NCBI GenBank assembly: GCA_964036665.1 | Contig: OZ038527.1 | Coordinates: 21,226,221-21,290,220, forward strand | Direction of reading: 5' to 3' | Source of the DNA: Gordius sp. MW1 | Taxonomy: Eukaryota; Nematomorpha; Gordioida; Gordea; Gordiidae | Length of the DNA: 64,000 nucleotides | Shown here: positions 32,626-46,600 of the stretch, in pieces | Layout of the letters: the number at the start of each line of letters is the position of its first letter | Numbering within the stretch: position 1 is the first letter of the stretch | Notes under the pieces: model-generated | Told to the model about the DNA's origin: nothing | Seen by the model: only the letters and a program-made list of their open reading frames with translations | Database searches by the model: none | Position numbers and translations under genes: made by a program

Positions 32626-34641
32626 GTAAAACTTTTTGACCCTCTTCCTCTCGAATGATTTTTCATTTTTGAGTATATATTAGTAAAAAGAGCATTATTT
32701 ATATTTATACAATAAGCGTTTACAAAATATAATTATCATCATTATTAAGATTATTATTAGACAAGTTTGATTAAATTATCAATTTTGGCTAATGTCTTCT
32801 TATACTAAGTATTAATTTTGGCTAATGTCTTCTTATACTAAGTATTAAGAGTTTTAATTCTGCTTGGCAAATCGCCGTAATCTAATAAAAAATTCATTTT
32901 TGACCGTTTTTCACTTTTAAGCGGCACATTTTTAGCAACCTAATCAGTCGAAGCGAAGTTCAGTTTTTATAAAATGGTCCTTAGAAGATTAATCGTTATA
33001 TTTAATGTAGTATGCCCTGTTTTATTCCGATATTTTTGTAATGTAGATTTAGAACGTTTATTTTATGTGGGCGTCTATATTTAGTTGCAGGTAAACGTTT
33101 CTTAAGTAATCGCGTTTTGCCAGTAATTATTAATTATAAATTTAATATAAGGCTCAATATATATTAATAGTCTTTCGGCCGTTTCTGCTCCTTTTTAAAC
33201 ATATTATTGTTAATTCAGAAGTTATATACGCTTATTTTTGGCATTGCAAAGCGTGTCGTCATCATACTACGATGACACAATATCTAGCCTATCATCGATT
33301 ACTCTCTGTTTCTCTCTTCAGATTTTGTCGCTCGAATTTTAATTATTTCCCGTGCCGCCTTTCGGACTCGAAATAATAGGGCGATGAATCGATAGCGTGC
33401 ACTTTTATAACTTTTCATGCGAGGAGCAAGACAGCCAATATAATTGTTAGTTAGCACCTGACCTGCGCCCACACCAACACCTGGTTACATGGTCTTAGCC
33501 AGTGGGTGGCAGGGAGGGGCGGTTGTCCCTCTTTAAACCCATAAATTTTATATAATTATGGCTAATTTTTCCAAAAAATGTCATTTTGCCGCCCCCTAAA
33601 TCATTATTTCCCTCCCCCCCCCCTCAGTTCCAATCCTGGCTACGCCCTTGTTTTTGCCCCTTTGCCTCTCCCTTCCCTAATTTAAAAACATCAATTATTC
33701 TTCGATCATTCGTGATTTGAACTTTTTTGTCGAATGCCGTACATTTCCTAATTTAACAAGACACCCCTACCCCTCTCTAAATTTCACAATTAGAGGGTTG
33801 TTGCTTTTAGGCGACCGTATCTAGAGCCTTGCAAAATGGAATTTCCTCGGCCCAAGCCCGGTCCGAGCTCGAAATTTTTTATTTTATTTTGCGCCCGACC
33901 CGAGCCCGAAATTTCTTTTACTCAGGGCCGACCCGAAATTTTCGAAATGTAAATTTATACAAAATTATATTCAGAAGAATACCCACCCGCACCTCTTATT
34001 TAACATAAAAATCTTTTATCTCCTCTAAATACCTTTTTCAACAAAGGAAATAATAAAAAATGTTAAAAATCTTTTCGCTAGATTTTGCCTCGGGCTCGGT
34101 TAACCCATCAGGCCCAACCCGAGCCCGATTTAATTTAAATCTTTGGCCCGAGCCCTGCCCGGGCTTCAAGCGGCCCGTGCAGTGCTCTAACGGTATCACA
34201 TTCTTAAAACAGTTTTTATTTGTAATAAAATTTAAGCCTTACATCCTTTAATCATTTAAAATCCTTCTCCACCGCACCTTGACGACACTACCCAAAACAT
34301 GTAGGCTGAAAAGAATGATTTTGCTAAATTAAAGAGCACTAAACTTATGTTATGCCCCTATCCGATAGATTCTGAAAGATGCTCGACTGGTGCTGGAAAA
34401 GATGGAACACAGGGGCGCTTGCGGTTGCGATAGCGATACGGGAGACGGAGCCGGAGTTATGACCGCCATACCCCACACCTTTTACCACGACGTCCTCAAG
34501 TAAAATTTACCTAAAATCTTTTTCTCCTTTTAAAACTACTATTATGATGCTCCCTTGAATTATACAGCGTTGATTTATTGTGGTTTTGGACACGATTATT
34601 CTTTCTTTGCTTATACTTGCATGGGCTAGCCAGGGACACTA

Positions 34642-34673
<32 letters not shown>

Positions 34674-37600
34674 TTAAAACAAACTTTAAAAACTACTGAG
34701 ATGGCTAACATTAGGGAAAAACCATGATTTTGCCCCTCCCTCGTTCAAATCACGGCTGCGTCCAAGTGTGCCTGTAAATAAGAAATATAAGTAAAAAATT
34801 GGGAACATTAGGTTAACCCTCAAAGGATTTCACAACTTTAAAAAATTTGGCGGCTTTAATTTTTGCTAATCGAAAATCGATCACGAAAAGCTATACATAG
34901 TATAGATTTGTTAAATTCTATTGCCGCGTCTCTCTGTCGATTCGTTTTTGTATATATTATTATTATGTGTGAAATTGTGGAGGGAGGGGCCACATCGCAG
35001 CGCAGTCACTAATTTATTAGGCGCGTTTTTGCTTGAATCTTGCTTTGAAGCGGTAAAGTCGAGATTTATAGTTTAAGAATTGTAAGAGGCTAGGATTTTT
35101 GGCTATATGAGCGATCGATCTAAAGTAGTCGTCTTCTTTATCAGTTATTTGGTCCCACAGTCGTAAGGTTTGTTTTAATAAGTTTCTTCCATCTTGACCG
35201 GGTGAGTGCCACGTCTTGACTAATCTCTTTAGTTTTCATTACTTTATCGACTTGCCCTTTCCACGTGACACGGGGCGTCCTCTTTCTCTCTTCCCCGGTA
35301 CCTCGATGTCGAGTACTTAAGTAGTATGCGACAAAAATATTAACTCCACTAGGTTTGCCGGGTTTATTTTTCTTACAGTTTTAACGTCAACAAATTTAAT
35401 GTATATTGGTTTTATAAGACGGTAAAGGTTTGTTATAAGGCTGACCAACCCTGCAATATTGTGGGCCTCTTAGATTTGGCTTTTAGGTTAGCAATTTTGA
35501 CTGGCCACGATTTAGGAATAGAATTTTGTCGGCAATATACTTTTAAAATAATTACGCTTCTAATATTAATTAACTCGTCGATACTCTCTCCGTCCCGTTA
35601 AATTTGCACTGAACGGATCAAATTTTATTATGTTAAGCTTAATTATATCTATATCACATAACTCGACACCCCATAAAACATTCTAGGGCTGAAGGGTTTA
35701 ATCAAAGTTCCAATTTTTTGGAATAAAAATACATTTCTTCCCCGAGGATTACGTGTTAGAATGGAAAAATTATGTTCCTTAGATCAGAGGCCAGGTTTGT
35801 TACAATTTTTCTGCCCGAACCCGCCCCCATCTGATTTTGTAACTAAGCTGCCCGCCCGGGCCCGCTCGAACCCTTCTAAGTCTCCGCAAAGCTTGTCCAA
35901 AATGCCAGGTGTAATGTTCAATTCGCGTATCGTTAGATATAGCGTAAGTCAATTAAACACGTCAATCATGTATTTTTGCACTATAATTGCAACAAAGATT
36001 ATTATAGGCTGGTAAAAGATTATTATAGGCTGGTATAAATGTCAATCAAACTGGTAAAAGATTATTATAGGCTGGTATAAATGTCAATAAAAAATAGATT
36101 TTTGAATAAAGGTTTAACAAAAATAGATTTTTTAATAAAGGTTTAACATAATATAAATTAAGCTCATTAAATATTTAATTTTAATATTTTTTGTTTTAAT
36201 ATTTTTTAAATATATTTGTTATTTATATAAAATATATCAACTTTTAAATTATAATTTAAGTTATTATCATCTACTAATAAAAAAATTTGCTACTATATTT
36301 ATTTGTAATATATAAAAACTTTATTGTAGAACGTATAACAATAATTATAAACAAAATCGTATAGATAATAAAACGCGTAACATAACAAGAAAACATTATA
36401 AACAACAATCGAAAATAAAGTTGAAATGATTAATGTTATGTTGTAAATAAATTGCGTAATTATCTGGAGAAAAACAATGAGGGTAAGAAAACCATACCCA
36501 TTTGTTTAATTGCCTCTGCCAAGTATATACATGAATTGAAATATAAAATGCATGAGAAAATAATAAAATATCGATATGTGAAGACCAAGTTTTTAAAATA
36601 TTTAATTTATGAGAAATAATATATTCTGCTATAGTCTCTGGTGCGACCATAGCCTTCACCTCTGGAGGTGGAGGAGCTGAAGAATAATAATTACAAATAT
36701 AATTGCGGATTAATGAATGATGATTTGGATCATCATAGATTGCCTTGCTTATGCAACGGTAAAAACAATTACCGTCGCCTTCGACTTCAAAAACCCCAAA
36801 ATTTGGTTCTAATTTCTTCGGAGGTTGGGTTTGATGGCCAATTGGGCATGTATAACCCAATCTAAAAAATAATTATTAATAATTTAATCGCCGTTATACA
36901 TTAAATTACCTAGCCATAGCCCTTTCTTTCCAGGAAACGTCTGGCAAAATAAACGATAGCTTAAATTCCACTATCGACGACTTGTAAATTACGTCTATAA
37001 AATATTTAATTTTATAATAATATAATAAGCAATATAATATCCTATATTTTAGATATTTTTTTACCATCATCATGCGTCAACTTATCGATTTCCCCTATAT
37101 TTCTATCATTTTCGGCTCCTATAGAATTTATAAAAAGATGTAATATAAAAATCCAACATAAAATTCACATCTTAGATGGCTTTTTTTGGCTACAATAAAA
37201 TGGGTTACAAGTTTTATAAATATTAAACATAATCTATTGAACGTTATAAAGGTTCATTTAGCTACCTGTCTTTTATCAAAGAATCAGATTTGGTCCAAAG
37301 GTCGCTAGGCAAATCTTTTATATTTTATTAATACATATGTAATATTAAATACCCCCATCCAAATTTTGTCTAAATTTTTTGAGAACTCCCGTGAATTTTT
37401 TTTTTAAGCTTTGCCCTGACATGTTTTCAAGTGAATATGTACCTTAATAATAATAAATAATATAACTTGTCTCATACCTTTGAAATTATCGACTATTTTA
37501 TAGGGCCCCAACCAAGAAGGCGCCGTTTTATCTCCCTTCCTATCGGCCCTTCTAAGGTTGTAACCGAGTACAACATCCCCTTTTTTAAAGGCATATGACG

Positions 37601-40600
37601 TTTTATGCCTTTTTTCGTATGATTTTTTTTGCACTTGTTGTGCCTTTAGGATATTCATACTGGCAAATTTGTATGCTTGACGAGCCATTGAGGCTACCGC
37701 GTCAGCATTAATACCCGATTCAGAGGGGACCTCTACCGCAACCTCTTTAGGCTCGGCAGCTATTTCCATGTCGCTCTTTAAAACTCGCCTGGCGTATCTA
37801 ATAGATATAAAAAAGAAAATTGGTGTTATGACATGATTTGTTAATACCTATTAAACATCAAGAAAAAAGGTGCCATCTTCGTTGATCCCTGAACCGCGGT
37901 GTTCAGGGAATAGATCACGCCAGGCAACGCTCTCTTTCAACGCTCACAGTTACCGTCCAGGACTTTAATGAGACTCGTCAATATAGTCCTGTTCATCCGC
38001 TCGACCAAACCATTGGCCTGGGGATGATAAGCTGTGGTTATCCTCTGATGTACACCTGCCATAGTGTACATCTCCTGGGTAAAAGAATTCACAAATTCCC
38101 TACCCTGGTCATTGATTACAGCCTATTAAAAATGGTTTATTATTACATCATATTTGCTTTATAATATACCTCGGGAAACCCATATTCAAAAAAAATTTGT
38201 ATAAGGTGATCCCCCACCTCTTGCATTGTATGGCTTTTCAATGCTCTAGCTACTACATGCTTTGTAAAGTAGTCAATGACTACTAGAAAGCAGCAATAAC
38301 CTTCCGAACTGGGTCGCATGTTGCATAAATCCATCCCAACAAGTCGCCATGGTGATGAAGGGATGGATACAGGATGCAAGAGAGGGGTAGCCTTATAAAT
38401 TTTTCCAGAGTGCTTTTGGCACATACTGCAACCATTGATATAGGCTGTCACATCCTCAGATAAATGTGGCCACCAATAGCTATTTATAATAAATTATTTA
38501 ATTTGCTAACAATTAAACTAATACTTTTCAGTGATCTTGGCCCTTGTGCGATTGATGCCAAGATGTGACCCTAGGCTTTGTCCTACGATGGTTCCCTCAG
38601 TACCATTGTGATACAAACTAAGTAATTGTTTCTTTTCTTCGGGTTCTGTAACAACCCTAAACCACTTATCTAACAAAATAAAATATGCTTCATATTTAAT
38701 ACCTCTTTTTTGGCCACAAAATGTAGCTGCCCTCCTAACATACAACAAATTTTCTTCTAATTTGTATTTTTTTGTCTTTTCAAGGAAATAGAATTTTTGT
38801 CTATAGGTAAGGTTTGCTGAAATAGTCCCATTTTTCATATAATTTATAATCTCAATAAAACTATATTCCTCCATTCTATTAAATAAATGCTAAATTAATC
38901 AAAGTATAAATTAAGTAGTTTAATATTTATAATATTAGGGACTTATAAGGCATACATCTAAAAAGATAAATAACAAACTTTTGCATTAGCTTATATTTAT
39001 AATCTTAGGAACTTACTTATTACAAAATACAAAGTTTAATACAATTTCAACAATTATAGAAGCATACATCTAAAAAGGTAAATAACAAATTTTTGCATTA
39101 GCTTATATTTATAATCTTAGTAACTTACCTATAACAAAATACTAAAATTTCAACAATTATTAAGGCATACATCTAAAAAGATAAATAACAAACTTTTGCA
39201 TCAGTTTATATTTATAATCTTAGGAACTTACTTATTACAAAATACAAAGTTTAATACAATTTTAACAATTATAGAAGCATACATCTAAAAAGGTAAATAA
39301 CAAACTTTTGCATTAGTTTATATTTATAATCTTAGGAACTTACTTATTATAGAATACAAAATTATATTGGTAAAAAAGTTTGCAAATTACGTGATCTCAA
39401 ATGAATGTCATTACGTAAAATAAAATGTATGTTTTTCCGAAATTTGAACCAATCATGTTACTCAAAAAAATCACGTGATTGACAAAACAAGTACTTTTTT
39501 CGTGTTTTCAACGAATGTGGAGGCGTGATTGACGATTACGCGATTTTAAACGCTACGTCGTCTCATACGCTACACCGGCCCGAAATGACACTTTACAATT
39601 TTTTTTAACAATGATATTCTTATATATTTTATAAAAACCTTGCTGTTTTTTTGGATAAGAACTAGGATTAACAAATGTTATACATTGAAAATAAATTGAA
39701 AAAATAATACATTAATTGAAATCATCCTTAAGCCCGAATTGCCCCTATCATGCTATGATGCCTGACCAGGCACGCCCAAAAATATAATTTTCGAGAATTT
39801 CTGGTCTCTGCCTTAAATCGTTTATTCTCGAAAATATGACTTGATAAAGTTTCGTCCTTGTTAAAATTTTTAGGACCTCGCACGACGTCAATTTACCCGA
39901 ACCAAACCGATATGCGACGGGTATATTTTTTTTGGACAAGGAAACATACCCCCAGTGCCAAGAGATTTTCACTAAAATGGCTTCGGACAAAGGGATAAGG
40001 GTAAGGAATTTGCCCAAACCCCCTTTTTTGATAATTTTAGTGATTTTACCCATTTTTAAATTTAAAGTGTAGGACAGGATTATTTTAGGAAGTTAAAAAA
40101 TTTGTGTCCCTTTTCCATAACACATTTTATAGCTTATTTTTACCCTTCTAATGTGAAAATGGCTACGCTCGGGAAACTTTCTTTCGTGATGACGCGCGAA
40201 GCGAAAAAAGCGAAGTGAATTTTTGGGCTAATTTATCAAATTCTTCTTTTTCTTAATATCTCTATATTCATGATGAGATTTTTATCATGTATCAATATTA
40301 TTTATTGATAATATCGTAATTATTCTATAAACATATAAAATTATATAAAAAATACATACATACCAAATTCAATTTTTTAACCATCGCGCGAAAAGTACAA
40401 AATGATTTGTATCTTATTTTCGTTCGCGTTTTGCCGCGGGCGAAAATAATCGTCTGCGGTTTCACTATGAACGCCTCCTATTTACAATTCTTATTTTCAG
40501 AATATATGATAAATTTCACGATGAATATAAAGATATTAAGAAAAAGAATGAAGAGTAGGCCAAAATTCACTTTGCCTTTTTTCGCTTCACATTTTATCAC

Positions 40601-43600
40601 GAACGCCGCCTTACATTACATCCTTTGATCAAATATATTTCTTTTAGTCGAGTTAGAATTGTTGGGCACTATCGAGGTCTAAAGCATCCCATGTTTTAAA
40701 TTTTACTCTCCATTTTTGGACGTTTATAAGAATGGTTATCAAGGTGTTTTGTTTTGTTTTTAAATACGATCATTGCCGTTTTTCTACCCGCTAGCGTGTA
40801 CATGATCGTTTAACCCTGTTATTTTTATTCAGAAGCGAAACGCTGTAAAGTAGTGTTTTAAAAACGGCTGGATTTTGTTTGGTCGACTTTTGATTCAACT
40901 AAAACTAACGGTGACTCTAATCTGTTTTTTAATTTTGGACTAACCCGAGGGGTTGACTAAGCAAAACAAATTAAAGGTAAATTTTAACCAGCTGAAACAA
41001 AGGTCGACCAGACAAAACCCAGCCGTTTTTACAACAATATTGTAAAGTTTTAAAATTTCTAAAATACTTCGAGCATCATTGTCAATCTAATCATTTTAGT
41101 ATGCTCCCCCTTATGTCAACAATTAAAAAAACTCCCAATTAATTTCTATTTTTTGCAACGTTCCAAGGTTTTAGCATGGCGACTCGTTCCTACTGATGTC
41201 ACTCACATCGGTAAACTGGCCCGCGATACGGAACCCTACATAACTCAAGTGAATTTCTCGCGATTTTAATGATATTTTTAAATACACCATTATTTTTTAA
41301 AGTAAATTTAAATAAAAATACGTTTTCTTAGGTTTTCGTGAGCCCCGACACTTATATGGGCGAAGAGGAATTTAGGCGAAAAGTAAATACTATTAATTGT
41401 TTTATTGTCTTTTTGGTGCGCGCGGCTATCAACTTTATATTGATTGTGTAAGGTATTTGAAGTTATTAATGTGAGCCCTAAAACCAATATCACTTTCGGT
41501 TGTGACAAATTATAATGGATTTTTTCCCATCTGTGACGCACGCTAATTGAATATAAAATATATCCATTATATGCATGGACAAAGCTCTTATTATTCCCCC
41601 AAAATCAGTGGATGAAGCAATTTGTTACCGCATTGTTTAGTCATTATTTCCCGTCTCTTTGGCTTCTTAATTCAATTATGGATTACACTCCAGGTCATTC
41701 AGCCAGAAGTCTACCCCCAAAACTCGTTATTTCTCTACTGAAACCCTTTTAAAACTTAAATTGCAACTGTTCTTTCATAAAAATTAAGCATGCTTCATAT
41801 TAAACCATGATGTCCTCTCCCCCATTCTGTCATTCTAAGTTTGAGAAGTCTTTTTTCACCATTGCTTTTCTAGCAGTATCGATAAATGTCATGCTGGTCC
41901 GAGTTATCATTTTCAGTGTCATGCCTGGGCATAAAAAATTGCGCATAGTTATTGATCGACTCGAGCTTAAAAATAGGGGGAAAGGTCATTTATAAACATA
42001 TATATGAGATTTTTGACTATTGAAAAAGCTTCATCTTACTTTAACGGTCGCGCTCACTAATGTATTCAAGTATTAAAGTCGTTTTACTTTTGAACGTTTA
42101 GTTGGTGTAAGAGTTAAGTGTACTTATAATCGCGAATTCGATTATTTATAAGAGATCACAAATGGTTCCACTAGTGTTTTAAAAACGGATGGGTTTTGTT
42201 TGGTCGACTTGGTTTTAGTGGTTAAACCGTTGGTTTGCCTCTGTTTAGTCGACTAACACCAAAGGTCGACCAAACAAAACCAAGCCATTTTTACAACACT
42301 AAACTCCACTTAATATTCTAAGATCAAATCATTTTTCACTTTGAGGCACATCATCGACATGTGGGTGGACTTCTCCACCCTCTTTTGAAATAATTCCAAA
42401 TTTTAAGATTCATTTTTATATCTGATTAGATGTTTAAAAAATAGTTATAATGAATGGTATCGGCTATGCCTTTTACAACTATTTTTGTGTTAGAATACAC
42501 ACCATTTAGGCTATTCAACTTGAGACTTTTAACATTTAAATATATTGTAGATGAATAAAAATAAAATTAACCTTAACGGCGCCATCTACATCTTAACATA
42601 TTTATTAAAATAAATTAATTCAGATATGGTTTTCTTTATTAGATTTATGATGATTATTGACCATTGTAAATCATCGGATTATAGATTTTAAAACTATATA
42701 GGTGGTTTTAATTGCGGTCGGTATTTGCACATTAAGACGCGTGACTAAATTTAGCGGTTGGACAGTGTATTAGTCCATGGTTTCAGAGACTCATTCGGTT
42801 CAAAGGTTGTTTTTTTTAAGATCGTCATTCTACCCTACCCGTTATTAATTAAGCACGCATTTAAAAAAATATTTTTTCTTGGAAATAAATTAGTGCTAGC
42901 AGCCATGGGCGTAGCTAAGGGTGGGGCAGGGAGGGGCGTCTGTCCCCCCCCTCCATATCCAAAAATTTATTGAAATTTGATAAAATTATGGCTAAAATTT
43001 ATTTTGCCCCTCCCTAAATCATTATTGCCCCCCTCTAATTCCAATGCTGGCTACGCCCTTGCAGCAGCTTATTTCACACGGTATAACAATCGGTTATGTC
43101 GCTTTTGGATTTGCCTTACGCCCACCTCATACAATTATAAATAATTTATCGGGGCTTACGACGACTGCTGCCAAATAAAAAATCACTGAAATAAATAACC
43201 TTTCAATCACATGGAAATCGGTTTCGATTATATTTACGTCCAGATCTCGGCTTCAAAACTTTCTCTTTTTCTCGTCTTTTTACAGCGATAGGAAGGGGCT
43301 TTGAAAGTGACATTTTTAGGGTAGCTTAACCCGTCAATAATGACACCACGCTTCATTAGGGATTAAGCGGCCTACAGATGTATATAATATTATCAGAAGA
43401 AGTCTTCTTTGACGCTAGGAACGTCAAGATTTGTCCTAAATATACTGTTTTTTATAATGAGATTTTTATATTCTTGCACCACCCCCTGGATTCGAGGTCA
43501 ATTTCGCGAGGGTGCATTAAGCTTTTTATGCATTCCACATTTGAATAACGAACCATCTTTACTTTTCCCGTTGCAATCGCGAAATTCGATATATATGTTA

Positions 43601-46600
43601 ATTTCTGCCGTGCGTCATAGGTGGGTGGGTGGGACTTTCGATTCGATTACGCAGTTTTAGGCTCGCTAAAGTCAAGCCTAAACCCGATATAAAAAGATTG
43701 TTTTAAATTGATTTTATTAATGGACTAGCTAGCACCCACTTTTAAATGCGTTTGTTTTATTGCGAAAATCACAACTTTTTTTAAATAGTAGATTTTCTCT
43801 AAATTTATATTGCGATTGCATTTTAATTGTAGGGAGGGGCGGCCCAGCTTCAAAAATCGACTATTAAATAACTAGTAGATTATAGATTTGAATCGCGCAG
43901 CAAACGAGTGGGCAAGATTTTCAAAATGGCTTAAAAAAGGGATTAGAACAATTTATTTTGACTTTACCATTTGGTTTCAATATAAATTTTTGCAAAAAAC
44001 GAAATTAGCTCTACCTAGTTAGAAAGTACGCGACGCACAGGATACCGCAGTACGGTCTCCGTTTCTACATTTGCAGCTTGTCGCTGGAAACTATAGTTTA
44101 CAAGGTAAAAGTTATTTTGTAAATTACAACGAAATTTTACATATTCGGTTTGGTAAATCTTTAAGATATCATTGCTTTTCAAAATTTATTGGTATAAATT
44201 GTTGTTTTTTTATATTTGTGTAAAAAAGGGACAATTTAGGGTTGATCAAATATGGCCTTACTACAAAGATTTGTGCGACGAACGATTCGAAACGCACTTT
44301 GCCATGGTGCACAGCCGATTCTCTACGAACACCTTCCCTAGCTGGGAAAGAGCTCAGCCACTTAGGTAGCTAGTAGTTATATTTAAGTGACTACTTATCT
44401 CTCCCTAGCAGGGCATATTAATTTTAATGGATTTTTTTGTTGATGAAAAACCACTTTATAACTTATCATTTTATAAGTGTATTTATTATATATATACTAT
44501 TTAAATCTTATAAATAGCTAGACCTAAATTAGCCTCTCAAGTTGGGATATTTTTTTTGTCATTATGGCTTTTGTATAAATTAGGATGTCGCTTAATTTAT
44601 TTGAACAAAGGAGGACCTGCTTATGGATGATGGTGTCGGGTTTGGGTAATATTAGTAAGAGTATGTCTATTTTTTGTTTTCTCCAAGCATGGGCGTAGCC
44701 AAGGGGGGGGGGGGCAGGGAGGGACGGCTGCCCCCCTCTAAATCCAAAAATTTGTTAAAATTATGGCTAAAATTTCAAAATGTGATCATTTTTTCCCTCC
44801 CTAAATCATTATTGCCCCCCCTCTAATTCTAATGCCGGCTACGCCCATGTCTCCAAGCATAACCTAATCGAAGGGAAAGGGCCTTCTTAACTAAGGCATT
44901 TTCTACATCGCTAGAATGTTGTTGCGAAATTGGTTATAGTAATTGTTAGGATTTGGTTTGCTATTTGAGATCTATGGTTTTTTAGATTATAATAATGATT
45001 GGCGTAAATTTGAATTTCAGAGATTATTGGTTGCCTTAGCGTGGGGGCCCTTAAAATAAATTCAAATATAACTAGGCCGATTTATAACCTCGGTAAATCT
45101 ACTATTTCCGATTTAATAGGTTTATCGCGTGCGCATGTAGTTTATTAAGAGGGTTTTAAATGGGGAATGGCTGCTCTCAGAATTTAAAAATGGTACAGAC
45201 ATCAAAATTACTGTGAGAATATGTTAATAATGGTATCGATATTCTACAGTCTATTTCGCGTGTTTTAACTTTTTGACAATTAAAGCGACATTAGATCTCG
45301 CATTGTTACCAGTTGACTCAACCTTTTATGACGACAAATGATTGTTTTTAAATCTCTAAGCGTTAGCTATAGTGACTAGCATTATAAATTTGAGCCATCG
45401 AACGTGATGCTTTTTAATTTTGTAAAGCATTCATTACTGATTAAAACCTTGTTTTGGCAAAGTTATTTGGAGTGAATTTTACCTATACCTTCAACAAGAT
45501 TAATTTAGTATGCGTCTCGATTTAATCTTAAACCTCTCATATATCAAATTTTAATGGCAAAACACTTAATTTTGGCATTTATTTAAACATGATTTTAAAT
45601 AATAATAATAAATTGAATGTTAAATTTGAAAAATATTTAGGTACATATGCCACAACGGGGAAATCAATACGTTGAGAGGCAACGTAAACTATATGAACGC
45701 GCGGGAGGGTGTAATGAGGAGCCAGGAATTTGGGAACGAATTGCCCCAGCTGTATCCCATCGTTGAACAGGGTGTTTCGGATTCGGGCTCTTTAGATAAC
45801 GTATTGGAATTTTTGATACAAGCTGGTCACAGGTCTTTACCCGAGGTTGGATTCAGTTATTTTTTGTTGAAATTTATTTTAATTTTTGCTTAGCGCTTTA
45901 GCCGTGGACAAGTCTACCACTTTTAACCCATTTGACTTCTTCTTTTTTATATATAAAATATGGCATTACATGTGAGTTGGGTCAGGTTGGCATTTACCTT
46001 CTTAGTACGGCGATTTAATTTTTTGATATTAAAACGTTTTTTTTTCAGCATCAATTTTTTATTAAATGAAACTATAGAAAACTAGAAAAATTATATGCGA
46101 GGTAAACATTCGAAATTGCGATAGCGTTGAAATGACAAATCATGATTCCGATTTTCTGTTTAATAAAAAAAGTTTCCCTATTGTCAAGGGTATTGGCAGC
46201 TATACGGCGTCCCAATTCCTTCAGAAGGGCTTGGGTTTTAGGACCTATTGTTGGAAGAGTGGTGGTCACTATGGGGGAGAAAAGTAGTGAGGAATTAAGT
46301 TCTTCGTATTTAGCGGACTTTAATCTTTCAATCAATTAGGGGGTCTTTGTTTTGGTTTGAGGGAGCAAAGGCATCCGGACAGGTGTAGTCCCAAGCTAGG
46401 CATAGCCCTAAAAAAAAAAATTAAAACGTTTTACATAAGTAATAGGCACATGTAAAAGTCCATATTTAGTTAGCGTCATAAATGTATAATGTCTCATAGT
46501 TATAGCATAAGCAGAAGGTAGGCGGGAAAATTGTATTTTTTAAGTTTTATCCACCATACTAAGAATAGAAATTTGAACGTTGAGTTGGCTTGAATTTTCT

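Larger units (their letters stand above)
32626..34368 (+). other. GOGAT intron 1
   Basis: Holds two MITEs (33488-33650 family A; 33832-34189 family C), a 33-bp tandem duplication near 32780-32848, and no recognised gene. Confidence 0.7.
36396..39360 (-). mobile_element. Ginger-like DNA transposon (integrase + OTU protease), inside GOGAT intron 2
   Basis: The minus-strand spliced gene (next entry) plus four tandem ~110-bp repeats upstream (38945-39360). Integrase plus OTU without reverse transcriptase or protease/gag points to the Ginger group of cut-and-paste elements that share an integrase with Ty3-type retroelements. Terminal inverted repeats were not established. A degraded Ty3 element is the alternative. 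Confidence 0.6.
34500..39873 (+). other. GOGAT intron 2
   Basis: A 5.4 kb intron holding a family-A MITE, a truncated RTE 3' end, short repeats, and a complete-looking antisense Ginger-like gene. Confidence 0.75.
40001..41167 (+). other. GOGAT intron 3
   Basis: Contains a foldback element (40170-40615) and one family-B MITE (40851-41039). Confidence 0.7.
41383..44026 (+). other. GOGAT intron 5
   Basis: A 2.6 kb intron with a family-B MITE (42172) and a family-A MITE (42904). Nothing else recognised. Confidence 0.65.

Noticed and set aside
36325-39574. TGTAG-CGTAT-like inverted ends (36325 and 39574) as termini of the Ginger-like element
   Set aside because: The match needs a two-base gap and extends only about 10 bases, and the flanks show no 4-5 bp direct repeat.
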